NCBI GenBank assembly: GCA_003142475.1
Contig: PLMK01000026.1
Coordinates: 11,566-75,565 of the forward strand
DNA from: Ignavibacteriota bacterium
Lineage (GTDB): Bacteria; Bacteroidota; Ignavibacteria; UBA10030
Direction: 5' to 3'
DNA: 64,000 nt
Part shown: positions 1 to 7,781 of the stretch, piece by piece
Position numbering within the stretch: position 1 is the first letter of the stretch
How the letters are laid out: every line of letters begins with the position of its first letter
Program-made: the position numbers and the translations under genes
Notes under the pieces: model-generated
Database searches by the model: none
The model's input: only the letters and a program-made list of their open reading frames with translations
Told to the model about the DNA's origin: nothing

Positions 1-117
1 GAGGGAAATCCAGAAGCTGTAAAGAAACATTAGGGATTTAGATTTAAAGATCCTAGCGAACCGGAATCAATGATTTGGACGATAATTGAAATGCAGCTTT
101 GCACTAAACTTTCCATT

Positions 118-360
118 TTAATTTTCCGGTGTATAAAAAGAGGCATTGACGGCACCCAAAGGTTTTATTGCCACACCGAGCGTCTTACCACCCACCATGC
201 GTTGAAGAACAGGATTTAAAATTGTAATGAGATTTCTACCACCTTTTCCCTCAACCGCATATCTCCATTCGCGGCGATACGCGTACCCTTTTGTATAATG
301 GTCAAACCACTTTTATGGTCTCCTGGATAATAATCATCAAAGACCATGTCATCGCAGATC
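118..360 (-). pseudogene. Decayed 3' end of an unidentified gene
   Basis: Two overlapping minus-strand frames both read like protein. One frame (AICDDMVFDDYYPGDHKSG) covers roughly 290-360; the other continues as YRREWRYAVEGKGG through LGVAIKPLGAVNASFYTPEN to a stop at 118. Joining them needs a frameshift near 300, so this is best read as the C-terminal remnant of a broken gene. I do not recognise the family. The rest of 1-528 shows no supportable gene. Confidence 0.4.
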
Positions 361-528
361 GCTGTTTTTTAATATTCTGCATCTTTAAATATGGAATATT
401 GTATCTGCCTAAAATGGTTGAGCATAAATAGGAGCTGTTCAAAAGAGTGAAATACGAAAACCAGTATAAAAGTAATTTATTACTTGATTCGAATGAAACA
501 TATTCTCATTTCTTTAGATAGTAGGTCG

Positions 529-2721
529 TTATTTTAGAAGAAGCATTTTTCTGTTTGCAACAAATGATCCTGTTTCCATCCGATAGAAATAGACCCCGGA
601 TGTTAAATGAGCTGCATTAAATTGAATTGAATAACTGCCGGCTTCCTTTTGTCCATCCAATACAACTGCAATTTCCTGACCAAGCAGGTTAAATATTGAA
701 AGCTTAACATGCGTTTGCGTGCTCAGGTCAAATCTGAATGTCGTCATAGGATTAAATGGATTGGGATAATTAGCATATAATTTCGTTTTCACAGGAACAA
801 GTCCGTTTTTCTCTTGTGCCACACCAGTTGTATTATTCATCAATTGATCCGGTGGTACGGTGCCCTCATCATAATAGTACCAAGTTGATCCGGATGATAA
901 GAGAGAATTTCCATTTTCATCCTGAAACGATGCATCGAATGACGTGCTGATGTTGGAAGAGCTTGCCGTATGTACTTCTATTCCGATATCATTAATTCCT
1001 TCCTGGAGTAAACGAATACCGGAAGCGCGTGTATAGGAAAAACTCTGACTAAAGAGTGATGATTGTAATGCCAGTAAATCGTAAGCCATTGGACCTGAAG
1101 ACATATTGATGATTTTAGATTGTACTCCATTTATATAGACTACCGCGCCATCGTTTCCTGAGATTGTTAGTGTATATGTTTTCGAAATAGAAAAACCGGA
1201 TATCGTAAATGAATTCTTGTAATACACAGTCTTCACTGTTCCCGTGTGAGTGGTTACCGATGTGTCTAATGCATTTCCTAACGGCGCTTTCCCAGACTTC
1301 CAGTGCATGTGATCATATGCTATGGAAGTCCAATGCACAACCGATTTTGTTGTATCCGCTGTAAACTGGATAATTGCAGAGGTATCCATCGCGTTACCAT
1401 AAATATCAATGCCTCGGATATAATATTTATACTGAACATCATTATGACATGGAAGTGTTACCGAATGAGTTCGTTTCCCGGTTGTAGTAAATGTTGTTTC
1501 CATTTGAGCGTACGGTTTATCCTGTGAGCTGTACTTCATAGTCGCATATGAATCCGTTGTGATATTTAATGTATATGATGTATCGTAAACAGTAAAAGGA
1601 GACTGCGGATACTGTGTAATTTTTGGCTTCACCGTTCCGTGATATGGCTGCCAAATATTCATGGTATCAATGGCATAAATCAACGTATCGCCGATTTTTT
1701 GATGTGTTGCGACAGACGGATGTCCTATATTGACATAGCCACCTTCGTAATACGGGAAGTATGCATAGTGAACGTTCGTATGCCCCATCGCATTTTCTTC
1801 CGTCACGACCTGTGAAATATTTGTTTTCAGCCAAGCAATATCATTCGCTGCTACCGCAACTATATTTGCCCCAGGATATTCGCCCATAACTGTTGCCATA
1901 AAATCATGATACTTCATTCGATACAGTTGTGCATCTTCATCCGGAATCGGAGCATTATAACCGTTCCAGCCGCTATAGTCATTCAGTCCTAAGCTAATAA
2001 CCACGAGGTTCGGAATCCATTGAAAAAAATTCCATTGAGGATCCGGAGTATAAAACAACGTCCTATTAAAATATGTTGGGAGGTTCTCGCTTTCGTTACC
2101 GTTATAATCGTGAACAAGTCCAATCCCACCTCGACTCGTCATTTGGTATTGCGCATTGTAGTGTCGCGCAATGATAGGACCAAAACCTAAATAAATATTT
2201 GAATAGGAATCATTAGGAGGCGCAGTATTATTATCGGTCCATTCATTGCCAGAAGCACATGTATAGGAGTCTCCAATAAATTCAATCCTTCTTGCCGGTT
2301 TTGGTGGCGGTGGTAGAAGGCTCCTGCCATTATCTATGATAAATCCATAAAATCCAAATTTCGTCCACGAATTTTCTCCCCGCACAGTAAGCAGAATAGT
2401 ATGTGTCCCGTCAGGCAATCCAGAGTGCAATATGTACGAATTAACACCTGCCAAGTTTCCATGAAACACTTGCATAAATATACTGTCGATGAAAACATTA
2501 TAATAGCTGAAATTATCGTCTGTTCTGATACCGATACTAGTCCCTTGGAAAACTGCATAGATATAAACTCCCGGCCAAGAATGAGTCGGACCCGCAGGAT
2601 CGGTCTTATCCCATCTGCCATAATACTGGATGCAGGTGTCGCTCGCAGGTATGATATTTTGGGTCAAAACAATCTTTGGAAGAAGAATAGCAAACAATAT
2701 GACAGAAAATATTTTTCGCAT
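529..2721 (-). CDS. CE2-type SGNH acetylesterase with T9SS sorting domain
   Basis: Secreted carbohydrate esterase, probably removing O-acetyl groups from mannan or glucomannan so that mannanases can act. Residues 1-20 form a signal peptide. Residues about 25-135 match the N-terminal beta-sandwich of CE2 esterases (IQYYGRWD, SWPGVYI). An SGNH hydrolase domain follows, with nucleophile Ser152 in EFIGDSYT, GLND at about 244, and a catalytic His candidate in IGHPSVATH (H334 or H340). About 300 residues of beta-sandwich-like sequence follow. The last about 75 residues are a T9SS type A domain (NYPNPFNP to MLLLK), so the protein should be exported and surface-attached or released. CE2 enzymes are usually near 350 residues; the extra 380 are the accessory region and sorting domain. 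It is the first of three CE2-type genes here (others at 26.7 and 45.4 kb). It stands alone between decayed sequences. Confidence 0.85.
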   Translation of the reverse strand: MRKIFSVILFAILLPKIVLTQNIIPASDTCIQYYGRWDKTDPAGPTHSWPGVYIYAVFQGTSIGIRTDDNFSYYNVFIDSIFMQVFHGNLAGVNSYILHSGLPDGTHTILLTVRGENSWTKFGFYGFIIDNGRSLLPPPPKPARRIEFIGDSYTCASGNEWTDNNTAPPNDSYSNIYLGFGPIIARHYNAQYQMTSRGGIGLVHDYNGNESENLPTYFNRTLFYTPDPQWNFFQWIPNLVVISLGLNDYSGWNGYNAPIPDEDAQLYRMKYHDFMATVMGEYPGANIVAVAANDIAWLKTNISQVVTEENAMGHTNVHYAYFPYYEGGYVNIGHPSVATHQKIGDTLIYAIDTMNIWQPYHGTVKPKITQYPQSPFTVYDTSYTLNITTDSYATMKYSSQDKPYAQMETTFTTTGKRTHSVTLPCHNDVQYKYYIRGIDIYGNAMDTSAIIQFTADTTKSVVHWTSIAYDHMHWKSGKAPLGNALDTSVTTHTGTVKTVYYKNSFTISGFSISKTYTLTISGNDGAVVYINGVQSKIINMSSGPMAYDLLALQSSLFSQSFSYTRASGIRLLQEGINDIGIEVHTASSSNISTSFDASFQDENGNSLLSSGSTWYYYDEGTVPPDQLMNNTTGVAQEKNGLVPVKTKLYANYPNPFNPMTTFRFDLSTQTHVKLSIFNLLGQEIAVVLDGQKEAGSYSIQFNAAHLTSGVYFYRMETGSFVANRKMLLLK

Positions 2722-2785
2722 AGTAAATTCCCTTAGACAATAAAAAACTTAAATGAAGCGCTAAGCTGTAATGCTTGATTGACTT

Positions 2786-3080
2786 TCACTTTTTAAATAC
2801 TGGTGCAAAGATGAGCTGCATACTTTGTGTATATCCTTCCGACTTTGAACTTGCATAGTAGGCATCATCAAAAGGATGTTCCAACCAGATTTCGCATATT
2901 GTACTCCTTGATGCTCGAACATACTATTTGTTAGTCATGAAATCTTCAAGTGTTAGTACTCTGGGATAACCCTACAAAGCTCTCATTTGTTGCGGGGTGT
3001 GGTGTGTATCGACAATATTTTCCCCAATCATGAACCACGCGCACATAGGTTGGCGGGCTAAAATATCCGGAATCGGCGCT
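2786..3080 (-). pseudogene. Remnant of a second esterase-tail / GH26-tail pair
   Basis: The minus strand at 2786-2869 encodes DDAYYASSKSEG...MQLIFAPVFKK and a stop, nearly the same as the tail of the esterase remnant at 7463-7546. Bases 2873-3080 closely match 7730-7939, the 3' end of the AGE-GH26 gene, with small indels that break the frame. This is therefore a decayed duplicate of the region just downstream of and including the GH26 C-terminus. It abuts a DUF6057 fragment at 3083. Confidence 0.7.
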
Positions 3081-3082
3081 AC

Positions 3083-3307
3083 AATGGCCGTCCATAACTC
3101 CATTGTTCTCATTTCAGACTAATATAGCATTTTAAAAACAGGTATGCTCCTCAACAAAATATTTGCCTATCATCAACCACTAGGGACACTCGGGCTTTTA
3201 ATGACTTCGACTGGTGCTCGGCTTACCCAGAGGCAATAGGCAATATATATTGGATGCTGGGATTTGTAACCGAATCCCGACATTAAGCTTACGAAACCTT
3301 TGAACAA
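3083..3307 (+). pseudogene. Decayed internal fragment of a DUF6057 gene
   Basis: Base by base this matches 4635-4861 inside the intact DUF6057 gene (for example CATTGTTCTCATTTCAGAC and TATTGGATGCTGGGATT), with point changes and indels destroying the frame. It is in the same orientation as the intact gene 350 bases downstream. It adjoins a GH26-tail fragment on its left. Confidence 0.7.
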
Positions 3308-3655
3308 ATTTATTTAACATCCTTAAATAACTAGTTGTTTATGACAGCATTAGTCACGCAGTGAGATACAGATACCGAACGAATTGCAAAAGAAATCTCT
3401 AACAGGATTGCCGATCTCTTGTTAGCTTCTTCGAGTCAAATCATCCTTGAAAGATGTTTCGGCAAGATCGATTTTCAAATACAACTTCTTGAAAAGCGAA
3501 GTGACACATTTCGTAACCATAACAACAGATGAACAAATATTCCTGCTGTATTCCATAAATATTCATATACTACAACGTTTCTTCATTCACACATTAATGA
3601 ATTTGTTATTGATCCCTATTTTAAATAAATTGCAGCTGTTCGCAAGTAAAGAAGT
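3308..3655 (+). other. Non-genic stretch, possible gene remnant
   Basis: Frame from 3341 reads MTALVTQ, stop, then DTDTERIAKEISNRIADLLL and on to a stop at 3530-3532. This looks like a worn coding remnant of unknown family. The ORF-track entry 3447-3659 uses another frame and has no family resemblance. The purine-rich AAAGAAGT just before 3656 probably serves as the ribosome binding site of the DUF6057 gene. Confidence 0.3.
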
Positions 3656-5506
3656 ATGAACCTGCATAACAAAAACCGCAAATTCGATAAAATATTTGTT
3701 TGGATTCAAGAATGCATTATTCTTTTAGCATGCTTCTTCTACTTGTATCTTTATGTCCATCCCGTACTTATTCTTGAAGCGCTCCCGCCTGTTTTTTTGT
3801 TAGATGCCAACTTTTTCAATGGATTCCTGCAAATTCCTGGTGGAATGATTGATTGGTTTTCGGCGTTCATCATGCAATTCTGGTTTTCTGATTTTGTGAT
3901 TGCGTTGTTCTTAACTTTCTGTTTTTGGATTATCACATACTTGACCAGAAAATGGATAGAGACACAGATGGAAGGCCGACCGATCCACACCATCCATCTC
4001 CTTCCGGCCGGTTTATTGCTTGTCCTCCAAAGCCAGTATTATTTTCCCTTCAGCATCACGATGGCATTGATTATCAATCTGACAATTTTGAATCTGTTCA
4101 TTCGATGGGCTCCAAAACAACAAGCTCTTCGGATGGCGTTAGGGTTGATCGTCTCTGTTTTCCTGTTTTGGGTTACTGGGGGCGCTTTCCTGATATTTAT
4201 GATTCTCTGCGGAGTGAGCGATCTTTTTTACAGAAAACAAATCGCCAATGGTCTTCTCTTATTCATACTTTCACCTGTTCTGCCATATGCGGCATCTGCA
4301 ACGATATTCCTTGTCCCACTTAAAGAAGCCTATCTTCACAACCTGGTTTTTGAAATCGTCACAAATTATTGGATCAACGCATACATCCTCCCTGTATTGT
4401 TTCTGGTGATCCTGATCATCATTTCGCTTGCGAAAATTCCTGTACTCCAGAAACTTTTTGGGAAAGTTTCTAAGCTTGCATTGATCTGGAAATGTGCCGT
4501 AGGGACACTCCTTCTTACCGGTGCAACATTGCTATGGGGACAAAAATCTTACAACAGAACCGCGCAATTTATCTTACAATTGAACCGGGATGTGAAAGAG
4601 AATCAATGGATGGGCGTGTTAGAATTGGCTAATCATTGGCCATCCGTGAAGCCATTGTTCTCATTTCAGACCAATATCGCATGTTATCAATCAGGAATAC
4701 TGCTCGACCGAATGTTTGCCTATCCGCAACCGCTCGGAACGCTCGGCCTATTAATGGACTTTGACTGGTGCTCGGCTTCCCCTGAGCCGACAAGTAATTT
4801 CTATTGGATGCTGGGATTGATAACCGAATCCCAACACTGGACTCACGAAGCATTTGAACAGAAGGGTTATACTCCAGGCCTTTTAAAAAGGCTTGGTATG
4901 ATTTATATGCTGAAGGGTGATAATGAAGCAGCTAAAAAATATTTTCTGAATTTAAAAAATGTTCCTTTTCATGAAAAAACCACTGAAGATCTCTTGCGGC
5001 TTAATGAAAATCCATCCGCATTAGCTCAAGACCCTGAGGTAAATTATATTCGATCTCTTATGCCGGTCAACAATATCGCATTAACAGGCAATTCATCTTT
5101 ATTACAATTGGAAATTCTATTGAATCGAAATCCAAAGAATAAAATGGCGTTCGAATATATGATTGCTTACCATTTATTGACTGGAAATTTGCTGGAACTG
5201 ATGAATCATATTCCGGATTTTAAGGCTCTTGGCTATACGCAGCTGCCCGTCCATGTTCAGGAAGCGATGCTAGTCGTTGCATCACAGACGCCAAATTTCA
5301 ATGTGAATATGTTATACTCGATGGTTTTCCGGAACACGTACGAACGTTTTGTCGCATACCAACAAATTCTTCAAAAATTTCAGGGGAACATAAGTGCCGC
5401 AAAACAGGAGTTACAGAACCAATTTGGTGATACCTATTGGTTTTATCTGATGTACGTCAGACCTGGCTCACGGCCACCTGAGGAGCAACATGAATATCCA
5501 CACTAA
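3656..5506 (+). CDS. DUF6057-like multi-spanning membrane protein
   Basis: Inner-membrane protein of unknown function. The first about 290 residues hold around eight to nine hydrophobic spans (for example IILLACFFYLYLYV, LPVLFLVILIIISLA). The remaining about 320 residues are soluble and helical, with TPR-like stretches such as LLKRLGMIYMLKGDNEAAKKYF and KMAFEYMIAYHLLTGNL. This layout and sequence resemble the DUF6057 family of Bacteroidota, which as far as I know has no assigned function. The stop codon overlaps the next gene by 17 bases, implying translational coupling with the haem-binding propeller lipoprotein, so the two proteins probably work together. A decayed piece of a second copy lies just upstream at 3083-3307. 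Start chosen at 3656 because of AAAGAAG immediately upstream and the charged N-terminus before the first span. Confidence 0.7.
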   Translation: MNLHNKNRKFDKIFVWIQECIILLACFFYLYLYVHPVLILEALPPVFLLDANFFNGFLQIPGGMIDWFSAFIMQFWFSDFVIALFLTFCFWIITYLTRKWIETQMEGRPIHTIHLLPAGLLLVLQSQYYFPFSITMALIINLTILNLFIRWAPKQQALRMALGLIVSVFLFWVTGGAFLIFMILCGVSDLFYRKQIANGLLLFILSPVLPYAASATIFLVPLKEAYLHNLVFEIVTNYWINAYILPVLFLVILIIISLAKIPVLQKLFGKVSKLALIWKCAVGTLLLTGATLLWGQKSYNRTAQFILQLNRDVKENQWMGVLELANHWPSVKPLFSFQTNIACYQSGILLDRMFAYPQPLGTLGLLMDFDWCSASPEPTSNFYWMLGLITESQHWTHEAFEQKGYTPGLLKRLGMIYMLKGDNEAAKKYFLNLKNVPFHEKTTEDLLRLNENPSALAQDPEVNYIRSLMPVNNIALTGNSSLLQLEILLNRNPKNKMAFEYMIAYHLLTGNLLELMNHIPDFKALGYTQLPVHVQEAMLVVASQTPNFNVNMLYSMVFRNTYERFVAYQQILQKFQGNISAAKQELQNQFGDTYWFYLMYVRPGSRPPEEQHEYPH

Positions 5507-7097
5507 TATCAAGGCGACAATTTTCTGGAGTTTGTTTGTTCTGGTTCTCGTTCTTTGCGCGGGTTGTTCGACACCGGAGAAGAGAGCAGACGTTCAATCT
5601 CTCGGCAGATCTGCGAGCCTTCGTCCGGATTACAACGGAATTGTCATCCCTCCGAATATCGCTCCAATGAATTTTTTCATTAAAGATGCCGGCGAAGAGT
5701 TTATTGTTCTCATTCATTCCAAACAGGGCGATCCCATTCGGATCCAAAGTGCTTCAGGGAATATCCAGATTCCAATGAATTCATGGAAACGCTTGCTCGC
5801 AGAAAATCCCGGTGAGCAATTGGTCTCTAACATTTTTGTGAAAAACCAAGCGGGTCAATGGTCCCGGTTCGACTCTGTGGTGAATCAAATCGCAAACGAG
5901 AACATCGACGGTTACCTTGCTTATAGGAAATTCGGACCATTGTTCAACCAATGGAAGAAGATGGGTATTTTTCAGCGCTCCCTTGAAAGTTATGACGAAA
6001 AACCGGTGATGTTCAACCAGCTGACAACTTCACAAAATTGCATGAACTGTCATAACTTCCTACAAAACAAAACGGACCGCTGGCTTATGCATATGCGTTT
6101 TGGTCCGGGAACATCCATGCTCCTGACGATTAATGGTGAAGTGAAAAAGATCGACACCCGGACTGCGTTTAACAAGGGACCCGGCGGATATCCTGCATGG
6201 CATCCTTCCGGCGATCTGATTGCGTTTTCGGTCGGTCCGCCGCTTCAGTTCTTCCACACAACAGGTGAAACCCGTGACGAGCTTGACCGCTCCCTGGACA
6301 TTATTCTCTATGATATTCGAACGAATACCGTGACCACCATCCCACAACTATCGAGCAAAGAGCGCGTCGAAGTATGGCCTGCCTGGACACCAGACGGCCG
6401 GTACCTCTATTTTTGCAGCGCCCCGAAAATTCAAACATTTTATACGAAAACCAAGACCGGCGAAGACACTTTGTTGTACGATAAAATTCAATATGATCTC
6501 ATGCGTATTTCGTACAATTATCAAAATGGAAGCTGGGGAGAACTTGAGACCGTTGTCTCTTCGAAAGAATTTGGCTTGAGTATTGCCGAGCCCAAGGTAT
6601 CGCCTGATGGTCGATTTCTTGTCTTCACCGCATCACAATATGGATCGTTCCCTATATTTCATTCCAGTGCCGATTTGTATTTGCTCAATTTAACAAATGG
6701 CCTGCGGGAGAAGTTAGCATTGAACAGTGATCGAGCCGAAGGATATCATTCCTGGTCAAGCAACAGCCGATGGCTTGTGTTTTCGAGCAAAAGAGAAGAC
6801 AGTCAGTTCACAAGATTGTATTTAAGCCATATTGATTCATTGGGAAAAGCATCCAAGGCGTTTATTCTGCCGCAGAAGGATCCTTTGTTTTACGACACAT
6901 ATCTAGAGATATACAATGTTCCTGAATTAATAAAAGAACCTGTCCGAGTAAGTCCGCAAGCCCTGGCTCAAGCGGCCTACTCCAATGCGAAAGCCGCGAA
7001 TTTAGATCCTAACGTGATCCAAAATATGAACGCCGATAAAACAAAGTCATCTCCAGGGATTCAAATTCCGCCTGCTAAAAACAAGCTTAGCCGCTAA
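5490..7097 (+). CDS. Haem-c lipoprotein with TolB/PD40-like beta-propeller
   Basis: Predicted lipoprotein: hydrophobic stretch FWSLFVLVLVLCAGC, lipidation Cys26, then STPEKR. Near residue 180 there is one c-type haem motif, CMNCH (TSQNCMNCHNF), so the protein probably binds a covalent haem outside the cytoplasm. From about residue 225 onward there are WD40-like/PD40 propeller repeats (GGYPAWHPSGDLIAFS, EVWPAWTPDGRYLYFCSA, EPKVSPDGRFLVFTAS, GYHSWSSNSRWLVFSS), as in TolB. The gene starts 17 bases inside the end of the DUF6057 gene and is likely translated with it. A mono-haem segment joined to a TolB-like propeller is known as an uncharacterised architecture in Bacteroidota. Substrate or redox partner cannot be told from sequence. 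The C-terminal 40 residues are low-complexity (QIPPAKNKLSR). Confidence 0.75.
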   Translation: MNIHTNIKATIFWSLFVLVLVLCAGCSTPEKRADVQSLGRSASLRPDYNGIVIPPNIAPMNFFIKDAGEEFIVLIHSKQGDPIRIQSASGNIQIPMNSWKRLLAENPGEQLVSNIFVKNQAGQWSRFDSVVNQIANENIDGYLAYRKFGPLFNQWKKMGIFQRSLESYDEKPVMFNQLTTSQNCMNCHNFLQNKTDRWLMHMRFGPGTSMLLTINGEVKKIDTRTAFNKGPGGYPAWHPSGDLIAFSVGPPLQFFHTTGETRDELDRSLDIILYDIRTNTVTTIPQLSSKERVEVWPAWTPDGRYLYFCSAPKIQTFYTKTKTGEDTLLYDKIQYDLMRISYNYQNGSWGELETVVSSKEFGLSIAEPKVSPDGRFLVFTASQYGSFPIFHSSADLYLLNLTNGLREKLALNSDRAEGYHSWSSNSRWLVFSSKREDSQFTRLYLSHIDSLGKASKAFILPQKDPLFYDTYLEIYNVPELIKEPVRVSPQALAQAAYSNAKAANLDPNVIQNMNADKTKSSPGIQIPPAKNKLSR

Positions 7098-7179
7098 TTA
7101 CACGGAAATTAGATAATCAGTCGCTCAGTATAGTTGAAAGCGAAATTTATTAAGACACTGGTCGACATATTCTTTCTTT

Positions 7180-7299
7180 TTATACTGCTTGAAGATTTTT
7201 AAGTTCAACCGTGCTGGCCAAAATCATTTCTCCGCTGGCAGTATAAATCGTATCAACACTTAGATTGATTATTATAGGTCCATTGGTACTGATTCTGAC
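7180..7299 (-). pseudogene. Remnant of an unidentified C-terminus
   Basis: The minus strand reads TNGPIIINLSVDTIYTASGE...ILASTVELKNLQAV and then a stop at 7180. Upstream the frame is closed by a stop after about 40 codons. It reads like the last beta-sandwich strands of a secreted or glycosidase-like protein, but the family is not recognisable. Bases 7300-7462 show nothing I can support. Confidence 0.35.
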
Positions 7300-7462
7300 C
7301 TGCCCTCAAATAAGTGATCCAATATGAACTTGGTAAAAAAGTATATTTTGTACTGCTCTCCACTTCATGACTCGTTAATCAAATAGATTTATTATAAGTC
7401 AAAATGAGCCGAGATGCGGGGCGCAAAACTTTTGTTATTCCAAAATAAGGAGAGTTTTAATA

Positions 7463-7729
7463 TTATTTTTTTAATAAAGGCGCGAAGATGAACTGCATAC
7501 CTCGTTTATATCCCTCCGGCTTTGAACTCGCATGGTAGGCATCATCAAGAAGCCGAATTTGTTTCCTTTTGATAGCTATAAGGCATATTAATGATCAATT
7601 CATAATCCTGACCTGTAATCTTTGAATGCACACCTTTGATTTCTGTGCCGCGCATTTCGAACCATCGGACACTATCCTTCGCCTGCTGTCCGCAAGCCGT
7701 CGAGCAACCGAGTAATGCAATAATTATTT
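7463..7729 (-). pseudogene. Internally deleted secreted esterase (N- and C-terminal ends only)
   Basis: The minus strand from 7729 reads IIIALLGCSTACGQQ, a signal or lipoprotein peptide without its start codon. It continues into VRWFEMRGTEIKGVHSKITG and YELIINMPYSYQKE, the N-terminal part of an esterase of the putative-esterase (CE1-like alpha/beta hydrolase) kind. After ETNSAS the frame shifts directly into DDAYHASSKPEG...MQFIFAPLLKK, the extreme C-terminus. The catalytic core is missing, so the gene is dead. A second copy retaining only the C-terminal tail is at 2786-2869. Family assignment is inference from the two end fragments. Confidence 0.6.
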
Positions 7730-7781
7730 AGGATGTTCCAACCAGATTTCGCATATTGTACATCCTTGATGTTTCAACATA

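Noticed and set aside
2786-3307. Simple head-to-tail tandem duplication as the origin of the mosaic
   Set aside because: The GH26-end to DUF6057-middle junction fits, but the remnants lie upstream of the intact DUF6057 start, which a single tandem duplication would not produce; extra rearrangement is needed, so only the similarity is claimed.
3447-3659. 70-residue ORF touching the DUF6057 start
   Set aside because: Although it overlaps the next ATG, the surrounding DNA is decayed, another frame here looks more protein-like, and no motif is present.
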